From positions 992,001-1,056,000 of the forward strand of contig NZ_CP036401.1 in assembly GCF_004322755.1 (NCBI RefSeq): a DNA stretch of 64,000 nt, given 5' to 3'. Source of the stretch: Pseudoduganella albidiflava. Lineage in GTDB: Bacteria > Pseudomonadota > Gammaproteobacteria > Burkholderiales > Burkholderiaceae_D. Position numbers and translations under genes: made by a program. Below, piece by piece: positions 55,147 through 63,926 of this stretch; the first letter of the stretch is position 1, and each line of letters starts with the position of its first letter. The notes beneath the pieces are model-generated. The model saw only the letters and a list, made by a program, of their open reading frames with translations, had not been told where the DNA came from and did not search any database.

Positions 55147-55836
55147 TCAGAACGCAACCTCGACCTGGCCGCCCGCCCGGGCGATGCCGCTGACGCTGCG
55201 GCCGCCCTGCGTGCGCACCTGTACCACCTGGCCTTCCGCCGCATTGGCGATGGCCTTGCCCTCGGCCGTGATGCGGAAGCCGCTGCCCGCCGTGACCAGC
55301 TTGACCATCTGTCCATTCAGTACGACCGGCTGGCTGCGCAGGGTATCCAGGCGCAGCGGCGTGCCTGCCGAAATGGAAACATTACTGCTGCGGCCCACCA
55401 CCTGCGCCTTGTCGGTCGCGATGCTGGCCGGCAGCGTTGTCAGGTCGCCCTGCATCGTCACCAGCTGCGTTTCCGTGATGGCCTGGCCCTGCGGCAGCGG
55501 CGTGGCCGCGGCGATGTAGTTGCCCAGCACCGACACGTTCGCCTGAATATACACCGTCCACCGGGACGGAGCCGCACAGCGGACGCCCACCGTGGTCTTG
55601 CCCCATGCCTTACTGCCGGGCATCAGGAAGGCTTCCGGAGCGGGGCAGTCGGCCAGGGTCATGCGCGTATCGATATTGCCGACCGTGACCGTGACCTTGC
55701 CCGGCAGGCCGGCGCTCTGCACCTGCAGGAAGGCGTCGACGGTGCGGCGCAGCGCGGCCGGGTCCATCGCCGTGGCCGCCTGCGCGGAGGCGGCGGCCAG
55801 GAGAAGTGCAGCAAAAGCGTAGATGGGCGGTTTCAT
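55147..55836 (-). CDS. flgA: Flagellar P-ring assembly chaperone FlgA
   Basis: A 229-residue periplasmic protein. Signal peptide MKPPIYAFAALLLAAASAQA is followed by the SAF-like domain: TPLPQGQAITETQLVTMQGDL, the RTLRSQPVVLNGQMVKLV-like segment (LRSQPVVLNGQMVKLV) and GKAIANAAEGQVVQVRTQGGRSVSGI. It assists FlgI assembly. It is divergent from flgB. The start at 55836 lacks a clear binding site. Confidence 0.92.
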   Translation of the reverse strand: MKPPIYAFAALLLAAASAQAATAMDPAALRRTVDAFLQVQSAGLPGKVTVTVGNIDTRMTLADCPAPEAFLMPGSKAWGKTTVGVRCAAPSRWTVYIQANVSVLGNYIAAATPLPQGQAITETQLVTMQGDLTTLPASIATDKAQVVGRSSNVSISAGTPLRLDTLRSQPVVLNGQMVKLVTAGSGFRITAEGKAIANAAEGQVVQVRTQGGRSVSGIARAGGQVEVAF

Positions 55837-55902
55837 GATGGGCGTGTACTGTGAATGCCGCCATCTTACGCGCGCGCGCCGCAGCGAAAGCGGCGAACAG
55901 CG

Positions 55903-55918
55903 CGGCAAAGTCCGTGCT
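55903..55918 (+). promoter_or_regulatory. Possible sigma-54 promoter upstream of flgB
   Basis: The sequence CGGCAA-AGTCC-GTGCT has the GG and GC doublets exactly 10 bp apart and partly matches TGGCAC-N5-TTGCW. It lies about 70 bp before flgB. Sigma-54 control of rod/hook genes is known in other polar flagellates; here it is only a candidate. Confidence 0.3.
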
Positions 55919-55985
55919 TCTCGCCCGATCATTTGCCGTGGAGCATCCGTAAGATGGCACCTGTCACCGATGGAAGGATGCCGTC

Positions 55986-56402
55986 ATGCTGGGAAAACTC
56001 GACAATCACCTGCGCTTCAACGAACTGGCCCTGGGCCTGCGCTCGACGCGCCAGAGCGTGCTGGCATCGAACATCGCCAATGCCGACACGCCGAACTACA
56101 AGGCGCGCGACATCGACTTCACCAGCGCGCTGCAGAACGCGCTGGCCAATACCGCGCAGACGGGCACGCTGAACACCACCAAACCGCGCCATTTCCCCAC
56201 CCCGGCGCCGGACGGCAGCACGCTGGCCGACGGCACGCCGCTGCTGTACCGGGGCGTGGTGCAGGGCGCCGTCGACGGCAATACGGTCGACATGGACGTG
56301 GAACGCAACCAGTTCGCCGACAACGCGCTGCGCTATGAAGCGGGGGTCACCTTCATCAACAGCCAGATCAAGGGCCTGATGACGGCCATCCAGGGCCAGT
56401 AA
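55986..56402 (+). CDS. flgB: Flagellar proximal rod protein FlgB
   Basis: A 138-residue rod protein with the family N-terminus (NELALGLRSTRQSVLASNIANADTPNYKARD) and a C-terminal helix ALRYEAGVTFINSQIKGLMTAIQG. First gene of flgBCDEFGHIJ; flgC starts 24 bp later. Confidence 0.95.
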   Translation: MLGKLDNHLRFNELALGLRSTRQSVLASNIANADTPNYKARDIDFTSALQNALANTAQTGTLNTTKPRHFPTPAPDGSTLADGTPLLYRGVVQGAVDGNTVDMDVERNQFADNALRYEAGVTFINSQIKGLMTAIQGQ

Positions 56403-56426
56403 AGCCGGCCAACGAGGAGAAACGCC

Positions 56427-56831
56427 ATGTCACTGTTCAGCATATTCAATGTTTCCGGTTCGGCCATGAGCGCGCAGTCGCAGCGCCTGAACGTGGTCGC
56501 CAGCAACCTGGCCAACGCCGACAGCGCCACCAGCGCGACCGGCGAGGCCTACCGCGCCAAGCAGGTGGTGTTCGAAGCCACCCCGTCGGCCAACAACGCT
56601 TCCACCGGCGTCAAGGTACAGCAGGTGATCGAAGACCCGTCGCCGATGAAGCAGGTGTACGACCCGAAAAGCCCGCTGGCCGACGAGAACGGCTATGTGA
56701 CGATGCCGAACGTGAACGTGGTCGACGAGATGGTCAACATGCTGTCGGCATCGCGCTCGTACCAGAACAACGTCGAAACGATGAACGCGGCGAAAAGCAT
56801 GCTGCTGAAAACCCTGACCATCGGTCAATAA
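56427..56831 (+). CDS. flgC: Flagellar proximal rod protein FlgC
   Basis: A 134-residue rod protein. N-terminal [28 protein letters not shown] and C-terminal [32 protein letters not shown] are the standard FlgC signatures. ATG is preceded by GAGGAG. Confidence 0.96.
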   Translation: MSLFSIFNVSGSAMSAQSQRLNVVASNLANADSATSATGEAYRAKQVVFEATPSANNASTGVKVQQVIEDPSPMKQVYDPKSPLADENGYVTMPNVNVVDEMVNMLSASRSYQNNVETMNAAKSMLLKTLTIGQ

Positions 56832-56845
56832 CCGGAAAGATCACC

Positions 56846-57529
56846 ATGGCCGTCATTGCCACCCCCACTTCCACCAGTGCCGTGTCGCAGTCCCTGATGG
56901 ACTCGATGAACACGAAGAACAGCACCGGCAACGAGATCTCGGCCGAGCAGGACAAGTTCATGACGCTGCTGATCACGCAGCTGAAGAACCAGGACCCGCT
57001 CAACCCGCTCGACAACGCCCAGGTCACCAGCCAGCTGGCCCAGTTGAACACGGTCACCGGCATCAACAAGCTGAACGACACGCTGGAAACGCTGAAGACC
57101 GACCTGGCCGCCTCGCAGTCGGCCCAGGCGGTCAACATGATCAACCACGGCGTGCTTGCCCCCGGCAAGTCCATGCAGGTGGCGGAAGGCAAGGGCATCT
57201 TCGGTATCGAGCTGGGCTCGTATGCCGACACCGTGCAGCTCGACATCAAGAACAGCAGCGGCAAGGTGGTGCATTCGCTGACGATGAACAACGTCGAGGC
57301 CGGCGTGCTGCCGCTGGCATGGGACGGCAAGCTGGAAGACGGCAAGACGGCACCCGACGGCACCTACACGCTGGCGCTGACCGCGACCACCAGCGGCAAG
57401 GCGCTGACCGATGCGCAGGCGCTCGCGTTCGGCACCGTCGCCAGCGTGTCGACGGGACCGGGCGGCGCCAAGCTGAACGTTCCGGGCATGGGGCAGCTGA
57501 CCATGGACGACATCAAGCAGGTGCTCTAG
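56846..57529 (+). CDS. flgD: Flagellar hook cap/scaffold protein FlgD
   Basis: A 227-residue hook-assembly scaffold. The conserved N-terminal segment FMTLLITQLKNQDPLNPLDNAQVTSQLAQLNTV (about residues 37-70) is followed by the Tudor/FnIII-like C-terminal region with LAWDGKLEDGKTAPDGTYTL. It starts 14 bp after flgC. Confidence 0.95.
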   Translation: MAVIATPTSTSAVSQSLMDSMNTKNSTGNEISAEQDKFMTLLITQLKNQDPLNPLDNAQVTSQLAQLNTVTGINKLNDTLETLKTDLAASQSAQAVNMINHGVLAPGKSMQVAEGKGIFGIELGSYADTVQLDIKNSSGKVVHSLTMNNVEAGVLPLAWDGKLEDGKTAPDGTYTLALTATTSGKALTDAQALAFGTVASVSTGPGGAKLNVPGMGQLTMDDIKQVL

Positions 57530-57603
57530 CAACACCCGAAACTGGCAATACCAGAGCGCAGTACCGATAACACCGATACACAGATTTCCATTCAGAGGAC
57601 ACC

Positions 57604-59136
57604 ATGTTCCAGCAAGGTCTCAGCGGCCTGAACGCCGCCTCCACGCAGCTCGACGTCATCGGCAACAACGTCGCCAATGCCAGCACGGTCGGCTTCAAAA
57701 GCACCGAAGCGCAGTTCGCGGACATGTACGCGAATTCGCTGAACGGCATTTCCGGCCGCAATCCCGGCATCGGCGTGACGGTTGCCCGCCTCGCGCAGCA
57801 ATTCTCGCAAGGTAATATCGAGACCACCAACAACCCGATGGACATGTCGATCAACGGTGCCGGCTTCTTCCGCACCGTGCAGGATGGCGCGATCCAGTAC
57901 ACCCGCAACGGCCAGTTCCTGCTCGATAACACGGGCACCATCGTCAATGCGCAGGGCGCCGCGCTGACCGGCTACCTGGCCAACGTGGATGGCCTCATCC
58001 TGCAGGGCGCGCCGGTGCCGCTGCAGATCGACGCGGCCGACCTGGCCCCGGTGCAGACCACCGAGGCGAACTTCCAGATCAACCTGTCGTCGAACTCCAC
58101 CACGCCGACCGTGCAGCCGTTCGACGCCAGCGATCCGCGCACCTACAACAAGCAGACCGTGATCCCGGTCTACGATTCGCTGGGCAACGAGCACACGATG
58201 GGCATGTACTACGTGCGCACCGGCGGCAGCACCTGGGATGTCTACGTTGCCAACGATGGCGTGCAGATCAATTCGCAGGAAGTGATGCGCGCCGCCGTAA
58301 CCACCCAGGCCGTCGTCGATGCCCGGGCCGCCTATGCTACGGCAGTGACCGCTGGCGACCCCGCGGGGATCACCGCCGCGCGCCAGGCGTACGCCACCGC
58401 GGTCGGCACCACCGTCACGGCCCTCGCCACCGCGGCGGGCGCGAACGAGGCCGTGCTGGCCCAGATCGCCGCGTTGTACGCGCCGGCCACCAGTGTCGGC
58501 AACGTGGCCAGCAACACGCCGGACACCATCGATGCCGCGTTCGGCGCCGCCGTCAACGTGCCCGCCACGCGGGCGGGCACGCTGATCTTCACGAAGAACG
58601 GCCTGATCGACGCGGCCGCGATGCAGGCCGCCGGCACCACGCTGCCGTTCAACATCGTGCTGCCGGTGTTCCCGGACAACGGCTCGTTCCTGGAAATCCC
58701 GATCGCCGTCACGTTCGACGGCAGCACGCAGTACGGCACCGCGACCAGCGAGAAGAATTCCACCCAGGATGGCTATTCGTCGGGCAGCCTGCAGCGCTTT
58801 GCGGCCGACGAGAACGGCATCATCATGGGCCAGTACAGCAACGGCAAGTCGCGCGCGCTGGGGCAGGTGGTGCTGGCCGATTTCGCCAGCGTCGACAATC
58901 TCGTCCCGCTGGGTAACAACGCCTGGTCCGAAAGCGCCGGCTCCGGCGTGCCGCAGCTCGGCGTGCCGAATGCCGGCGGCATGGGGCAGCTGCGCGCCTC
59001 GTCGGTGGAATCGTCGAACGTGGACCTGACCGAGCAGCTGGTGGACATGATCACCGCCCAGCGCGTGTACCAGGCCAATGCGCAGACCATCAAGACCGAG
59101 GATTCGGTGTTGCAGACGCTGATCAATCTGCGCTGA
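57604..59136 (+). CDS. flgE: Flagellar hook protein FlgE, with a central insertion
   Basis: A 510-residue hook protein, longer than the about 400 of E. coli. N-terminus FQQGLSGLNAASTQLDVIGNNVANAST and C-terminus SNVDLTEQLVDMITAQRVYQANAQTIKTED are typical. An Ala-rich insertion at about residues 228-322 contains two similar segments (ARAAYATAVTAGDPAG and ARQAYATAVGTT). The insertion falls in the exposed, variable part of the hook. A weak GG-N10-GC motif lies in the 74-bp gap upstream. Confidence 0.95.
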   Translation: MFQQGLSGLNAASTQLDVIGNNVANASTVGFKSTEAQFADMYANSLNGISGRNPGIGVTVARLAQQFSQGNIETTNNPMDMSINGAGFFRTVQDGAIQYTRNGQFLLDNTGTIVNAQGAALTGYLANVDGLILQGAPVPLQIDAADLAPVQTTEANFQINLSSNSTTPTVQPFDASDPRTYNKQTVIPVYDSLGNEHTMGMYYVRTGGSTWDVYVANDGVQINSQEVMRAAVTTQAVVDARAAYATAVTAGDPAGITAARQAYATAVGTTVTALATAAGANEAVLAQIAALYAPATSVGNVASNTPDTIDAAFGAAVNVPATRAGTLIFTKNGLIDAAAMQAAGTTLPFNIVLPVFPDNGSFLEIPIAVTFDGSTQYGTATSEKNSTQDGYSSGSLQRFAADENGIIMGQYSNGKSRALGQVVLADFASVDNLVPLGNNAWSESAGSGVPQLGVPNAGGMGQLRASSVESSNVDLTEQLVDMITAQRVYQANAQTIKTEDSVLQTLINLR

Positions 59137-59180
59137 TAGGGAGACAGGGCTGGGCCGTCACTAATGCCGTCTAGATTAGC

Positions 59181-59284
59181 AAACCCCAAATGCAAATTCC
59201 GGGGTCAGACCCGCCGGGTCTGACCCCAGCCCTTCGCTGTTGGGGTGAATGCATGCGCTTTCAATGTGTCGGCTAGTCCTTAAC
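59181..59284 (+). repeat. Dispersed palindromic repeat, copy D (short form)
   Basis: About 104 bp in the flgE-flgF gap, same orientation as copy A. The core GGGGTCAGACCC-GCC-GGGTCTGACCCC is at 59201-59227, followed by AGCCCTTCGC, GGGGTGAATGCATGC and CTTTCAATG as in copy A. It breaks what is otherwise a tightly packed hook operon. Confidence 0.88.
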
Positions 59285-59340
59285 TTCACGGCATCAGCGC
59301 CCGTCCCTCATTTTTCGCAGTTCAAGCAAGAGGAACCATC

Positions 59341-60087
59341 ATGGACCGCCTGATCTACACCGCAATGACCGGCGCCAGGCACATCCTGGACCAGCAGGCC
59401 ACCACGTCGAACAACCTGGCCAACGCCACCACCGTGGGCTTTCGCGCCCAGATCGACGCCTTCCGCGCCGTGCCCGTGGTGTCCGAAGGCATGCCGACCC
59501 GGACCTTCGTGGTCGACAACACGGTGGGCGCGGACTTCCGTCCGGGGCCGCTGGAAACCACCGGCCGGCCGATGGACGTGGCGATCCGCGGCGAAGGCTG
59601 GTTCGCGGTGCAGTCGCCCGACGGCTCCGAGGCGTACACGCGCAACGGCAGCTTCAAGGTCAGTGAAAACGGCCTGCTGCAAACCTCCGGCGGCCTGACG
59701 CTGCAAAGCGAGGGCGGCGGTCCGATCGCGGTGCCTCCGAACACGGAAATCTCGATCTCCGCCGATGGCACTGTCAGCGGCATCGACGCCAGCCAGGTGC
59801 AGGCCGGACCGACCAACATCATCGGCCGGCTGAAGCTGGTCAATCCCGACGTGGCCGGCCTGGTGCGCGGCGACGATGGCCTGTTCCGCCAGCAGTCCGG
59901 CGAGCCGGCCGCCGCCGACCCGGCGGTGCGCGTGGCCGATGGCTGCCTGGAGCTGAGCAACGTGAACCCGGTCGATGCGATGGTCAACATGATCACGCTG
60001 GCCCGGTCGTTCGAGACGCAAATGAGCCTCCTGAAGAACGCCGAGAATAACGCCGCGAAAGCCGCCCAGATCCTGGCTTTGAACTGA
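59341..60087 (+). CDS. flgF: Flagellar proximal rod protein FlgF
   Basis: A 248-residue rod protein: MDRLIYTAMTGARHILDQQATTSNNLANA at the N-terminus and NVNPVDAMVNMITLARSFETQMSLLK at the C-terminus. AAGAGGAA precedes the ATG. Confidence 0.95.
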   Translation: MDRLIYTAMTGARHILDQQATTSNNLANATTVGFRAQIDAFRAVPVVSEGMPTRTFVVDNTVGADFRPGPLETTGRPMDVAIRGEGWFAVQSPDGSEAYTRNGSFKVSENGLLQTSGGLTLQSEGGGPIAVPPNTEISISADGTVSGIDASQVQAGPTNIIGRLKLVNPDVAGLVRGDDGLFRQQSGEPAAADPAVRVADGCLELSNVNPVDAMVNMITLARSFETQMSLLKNAENNAAKAAQILALN

Positions 60088-60146
60088 TCCCCGCCGTCGC
60101 ATAATGCTTTCGTGGATGAAAGCCCCGCGGGGCAGGGAGAAAGCAC

Positions 60147-60929
60147 ATGATACGTTCGCTCTGGATTGCCAAGACCGGCATGGAAGCGCAACAGACGCAG
60201 ATGGATACGGTGGCGAACAACCTCGCCAACGTCAGCACCAACGGCTTCAAGAAATCGCGCGCGGTCTTTGAAGACTTGCTGTACCAGAACGTGCGCCAGC
60301 CCGGCGCCAGTTCGTCGCAGCAAACCCAGCTGCCCTCCGGCCTGCAACAGGGTACCGGTGTGCGCCCCGTCGCGATCGAGCGCATCCACACGCAGGGCAA
60401 TCCCCAGGCCACCGGCAACGACAAGGACCTGATGATCAACGGCAACGGCTTCTTCACCGTGCTGCTGCCCGACGGGACCACCGGCTACACACGCGACGGC
60501 TCGTTCCAGCGCGACTCCAACGGGCAAATGGTCACGTCCAGCGGCTACGCGCTGCAGCCACCGATCACGATCCCCATCGATGCCGATGAAATCAACGTGG
60601 CCAAGGATGGCACGGTGACCGTGCAGCTGCCCGGCCAGGCCGCCGCCCAGCAGATCGGCAACCTGCAGCTGGCATCGTTCATCAACCCTACGGGGCTGGA
60701 ATCGATCGGCGAGAACCTGTACCTGGAAACGGGCGCCTCCGGCGCGCCGCAAGCCAACGCGCCGGGCACCAACGGCATCGGGCAGATCCTGCAGGGCTAC
60801 GTGGAAGTGTCGAACGTCAACGTGGTCGAGGAAATGGTCAACATGATCCAGACGCAGCGCGCGTACGAGATCAACTCGAAGGCCATCACGACCTCCGACC
60901 AGATGCTGCAGCGCCTGTCGCAACTCTAA
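60147..60929 (+). CDS. flgG: Flagellar distal rod protein FlgG
   Basis: A 260-residue rod protein, [39 protein letters not shown] at the start and [35 protein letters not shown] at the end. A perfect 9-bp hairpin (60928-60948) overlaps its stop codon. Confidence 0.96.
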   Translation: MIRSLWIAKTGMEAQQTQMDTVANNLANVSTNGFKKSRAVFEDLLYQNVRQPGASSSQQTQLPSGLQQGTGVRPVAIERIHTQGNPQATGNDKDLMINGNGFFTVLLPDGTTGYTRDGSFQRDSNGQMVTSSGYALQPPITIPIDADEINVAKDGTVTVQLPGQAAAQQIGNLQLASFINPTGLESIGENLYLETGASGAPQANAPGTNGIGQILQGYVEVSNVNVVEEMVNMIQTQRAYEINSKAITTSDQMLQRLSQL

Positions 60930-60948
60930 GCCGGCCCCGGGCCGGCTT
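60928..60948 (+). terminator. GC hairpin overlapping the flgG stop codon
   Basis: Arms AAGCCGGCC/GGCCGGCTT with a 3-nt loop. There is no clear T-run after it, so it may be an RNA-stability or attenuation element rather than a true terminator. Confidence 0.35.
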
Positions 60949-60957
60949 CGGTCCAGC

Positions 60958-61034
60958 TTTAGTTCACCTTTAGTGCAGTGTTAGTTCAGCGCCGTTCAGC
61001 GCAAGTTCAGCCCTGGTCCAGTTCCAGTGCAGCT
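60958..61034. repeat. Degenerate 11-bp repeat between flgG and flgH
   Basis: About seven imperfect units of roughly 11 bp, most containing TTCAG or GCAG (e.g. AGTTCACCTTT, AGTGCAGTGTT, TTCAGCGCAAG). The spacing is about one DNA turn. Confidence 0.5.
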
Positions 61035-61047
61035 CGAAGGATCCATC

Positions 61048-61710
61048 ATGAAGTGCTTCGCCTCCGCCACCGTCATTGCCGCCGTTGCCACCCTGCTGGC
61101 GGGCTGCGCCAGTGAACCGACCTCGATCGTGGCCGGGCCCACGTCCGCGCGGCCGATCCCGACCCCGCCGGTGACCCTGCCGGCCAATGGCGCGATCTAC
61201 CAGGCACAGACCTTCCGGCCCGTGTTCGAAGACCGCCGCGGCCGCATGGTGGGCGACATCATCAACGTCATCATCACCGAGCGCACCACCGCCAACAAGA
61301 ACGGCACCAGCTCGGCGACCCGCACCGGCGGCGTCGGCATCGGCATTCCAGGCCCGCTGCAGGGCCGGCTCGGCGCGCGCGTCGCCACCGAGACGGACAA
61401 CAACTACGCCGACTCGGCCGCGCAATCGGCCAGCAATGCGTTTACCGGCACGCTGGGCGTGACGGTCGTCGAGGTGCTGCCGAACGGGAACCTGGTGGTG
61501 GCCGGCGAGAAGCAGGTCGCGATGGACAAGGGTACCGAGTTCATCCGCATTTCCGGCACCGTGAACCCGGACACCATCGGCGCCGGGAATTCGGTGTCGT
61601 CCACGGCGATCGCCGATGCGCGTGTCGAGTACCGCACCAATACCCACCTGGACCGCGCCGAGCTGACGTCGATGGCGTCGCGGTTCTTTCTGAGCCTGCT
61701 GCCGTTCTGA
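61048..61710 (+). CDS. flgH: Flagellar L-ring protein FlgH
   Basis: A 220-residue outer-membrane lipoprotein. Signal and lipobox are ASATVIAAVATLLAGC (Cys 18 lipidated). The family block RPVFEDRRGRMVGDIINVIITE is present. The ATG at 61048 follows GAAGGA; an earlier in-frame start would disturb the lipoprotein signal. Confidence 0.95.
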   Translation: MKCFASATVIAAVATLLAGCASEPTSIVAGPTSARPIPTPPVTLPANGAIYQAQTFRPVFEDRRGRMVGDIINVIITERTTANKNGTSSATRTGGVGIGIPGPLQGRLGARVATETDNNYADSAAQSASNAFTGTLGVTVVEVLPNGNLVVAGEKQVAMDKGTEFIRISGTVNPDTIGAGNSVSSTAIADARVEYRTNTHLDRAELTSMASRFFLSLLPF

Positions 61711-61724
61711 CATGACCGCCTGAT

Positions 61725-62831
61725 ATGAAAAACCTGATCACATCGCTGGCGCTCGGCCTGTCCCTGCTGGCGCCGGCCGTCCAGGCCGAGCGCCTGAAAG
61801 ACCTCGCCAGCGTCGCCGGCGTCCGGGAAAACCAGCTGATGGGCTACGGCCTCGTCGTCGGCCTCGATGGCAGCGGCGACCAGACCACGCAAACCCCGTT
61901 TACGGTGCAGAGCGTGGCATCGATGCTGCAGCAACTGGGCGTGACGCTGCCGTCCGGCTCGCAGCTGCAGCTGCGCAACGTGGCCGCCGTGATGGTGACG
62001 ACCTCGCTGCCGGCCTTCGCGCAGCCGGGCCAGCAGCTCGACGTGACCGTCTCGTCGCTGGGCAATGCGCGCAGCCTGCGCGGCGGCACCTTGCTGATGA
62101 CGCCGCTGAAAGGCGCCGATGGCCAGGTGTACGGCATGGCGCAGGGCAACCTGGTGGTGGGTGGCGTGGGCGCCCAGGCGCCGGGCGGCGGTGCCGCGAC
62201 CGTCGTCAACCACCTGTCGGTGGGGCGCATCAGCAATGGCGCCACCGTCGAGCGGGCCGTGCCGACGGCGCTGGGCGAAGGCGGGCAGATCCGCCTGGAA
62301 CTGAAGAATGCCGATTTCGCCACCACCAGCCGCGTCGTCACCGCCATCAACAACCGCTTCGGCGCCGGCGTCGCGTATGCGCTGGATGGCCGGGTGATCC
62401 GCGTGACGTCGCCGGCCGCCTCCGACCAGCGCGTGGCCTTCATCGGCCAGCTGGAAGAGCTGGATGTGCAGCCGGCCACGCTGGCGGCCAAGGTGATCAT
62501 GAATGCGCGCACCGGTTCGGTGGTGATGAACCAGGCGGTCACGCTGCAGGCTTGCGCCATCTCGCACGGCAACTTGCAGGTGTCGGTATCGCCCGATACG
62601 CAGGTGAGCCAGCCGGGGCCGCTGTCCGGCGGACAGACCGCCGTCACGGAGCCGGGCGCCGTCGACATCCAGCAGGCACCGGGCAAGGTGCTGCAGCTGC
62701 AGGCCGGCGCCCAGCTGGCCGACGTGGTGAAGGCGTTGAACGCGATCGGCGCTTCGCCCCAGGACCTGCTGGCGATCCTGCAGGCCATGAAGGCATCCGG
62801 CGCGTTGCGCGCCGAACTTGAGATCATCTGA
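61725..62831 (+). CDS. flgI: Flagellar P-ring protein FlgI
   Basis: A 368-residue periplasmic ring protein. Signal peptide NLITSLALGLSLLAPAVQAE (residues 3-22) is followed by RLKDLASVAGVRENQLMGYGLVVGLDGSGD and later MTPLKGADGQVYGMAQGNL. Length and motifs are normal. It starts 14 bp after flgH. Confidence 0.96.
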   Translation: MKNLITSLALGLSLLAPAVQAERLKDLASVAGVRENQLMGYGLVVGLDGSGDQTTQTPFTVQSVASMLQQLGVTLPSGSQLQLRNVAAVMVTTSLPAFAQPGQQLDVTVSSLGNARSLRGGTLLMTPLKGADGQVYGMAQGNLVVGGVGAQAPGGGAATVVNHLSVGRISNGATVERAVPTALGEGGQIRLELKNADFATTSRVVTAINNRFGAGVAYALDGRVIRVTSPAASDQRVAFIGQLEELDVQPATLAAKVIMNARTGSVVMNQAVTLQACAISHGNLQVSVSPDTQVSQPGPLSGGQTAVTEPGAVDIQQAPGKVLQLQAGAQLADVVKALNAIGASPQDLLAILQAMKASGALRAELEII

Positions 62832-62842
62832 CCGGAGGCCCC

Positions 62843-63775
62843 ATGATTCGCCAGACCAGCACGCCGGCCGACCTTTCGTCCAATTTGGCGCTCGACTCCA
62901 AGGGCCTGTCGGAACTGCGCCAGGGCGCGAAAGCGGGCTCGCCCGAGGCATTGAAAGGGGCGGCCACGCAGTTCGAAGCCATGTTCGTCAACATGATGTT
63001 GAAGAGCATGCGCGACGCCACGCCGCAGGAAGGCTTGCTGGACAACTCGCAGTCCAAGATGTTCACCACCATGCTGGACCAGCAGACCAGCCAGAATATC
63101 GCCAAGAAAGGTGTCGGGCTGGCCGACGTGCTGATGCGGCAATTGTCGAAGACCGCCGGCTTGAGCGGCATGGAAAATGCTGGCGATTCCGCCATTCCCG
63201 AAGGGGGCTTCACGAAATCGATGCTGGACGCGGCGAAACTGCAGCGCTCCATCGATGCGGCCGGCGGGAATAAACTGGACACGGCGAGCACTTCCGTGGC
63301 GCCCAGCAAGTCCCGCCATGCGCATGTGCGCGCCTTTGCCGACAAGCTGGCCGGCCATGCCGAGGAAGCCAGCCGCGCCACCGGCATCCCGGCCAAGTTC
63401 ATGCTGGGCCAGGCCGCGCTGGAGAGCGGCTGGGGCAAGCGGGAGATCAAGGGGGCCAACGGTGCCAGCAGCCACAACCTGTTCGGCATCAAGGCCGGCA
63501 GCGACTGGAAGGGCAAGACGGTGGACGTGGCCACCACCGAGTACGTCAACGGCCGGGCGCAGCGCAAGATCGAGCGTTTCCGTGCCTACGACAGCTATGC
63601 CGACAGTTTCAAGGATTATGCAAGGCTCATCACGGACAACCCGCGCTATGAAAAAGTGCTGGCCAGCGCCGGCGATGCGGCCGCGTTCGCCCGCAACCTG
63701 CAAAAGGCCGGTTATGCGACCGACCCCAATTACGCGACGAAACTGGCCGCCGTCATCAACAAGACCCTGGTGTGA
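62843..63775 (+). CDS. flgJ: Flagellar rod-assembly protein/muramidase FlgJ
   Basis: A 310-residue two-domain protein. The N-terminal rod-cap domain (about 25-110) has AATQFEAMFVNMMLKSMRDA. The C-terminal glucosaminidase-type domain (about 155-305) has QAALESGWGKREI with catalytic E194, and later FGIKAGSDWKGK and YVNGRAQRKIERFRAYDSYADSFKDY. It opens the peptidoglycan for the rod. It starts 11 bp after flgI. Confidence 0.95.
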   Translation: MIRQTSTPADLSSNLALDSKGLSELRQGAKAGSPEALKGAATQFEAMFVNMMLKSMRDATPQEGLLDNSQSKMFTTMLDQQTSQNIAKKGVGLADVLMRQLSKTAGLSGMENAGDSAIPEGGFTKSMLDAAKLQRSIDAAGGNKLDTASTSVAPSKSRHAHVRAFADKLAGHAEEASRATGIPAKFMLGQAALESGWGKREIKGANGASSHNLFGIKAGSDWKGKTVDVATTEYVNGRAQRKIERFRAYDSYADSFKDYARLITDNPRYEKVLASAGDAAAFARNLQKAGYATDPNYATKLAAVINKTLV

Positions 63776-63783
63776 GCGCCCGC

Positions 63784-63848
63784 GTAATGCATGGGCGTAA
63801 TGCATGGGCTTAATGCATGTGCTCAATGCATGGGCTTAATGTACGAAT
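63784..63848. repeat. 13-bp tandem repeat before flgK
   Basis: Four units of the form GTAATGCATGGGC with minor changes, plus a decayed fifth. Each unit contains the palindrome ATGCAT. The array begins 8 bp after the flgJ stop codon and ends about 25 bp before the flgK promoter. Confidence 0.9.
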
Positions 63849-63872
63849 CCTGCACGTTAGCTTTGCGGCAAC

Positions 63873-63899
63873 TCAAGTTCCGCCGGCTTTTGTCGTAAA
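63873..63899 (+). promoter_or_regulatory. Sigma-28 (FliA) promoter of flgK
   Basis: TCAAGTTC, 11 bp, GTCGTAAA: six of eight and five of eight matches to the consensus, with exact spacing. flgK is a late gene in other bacteria, which supports the call. Its start codon is 28 bp downstream. Confidence 0.6.
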
Positions 63900-63926
63900 C
63901 TGGGCATAACTGGAAAGAGTCACAGC

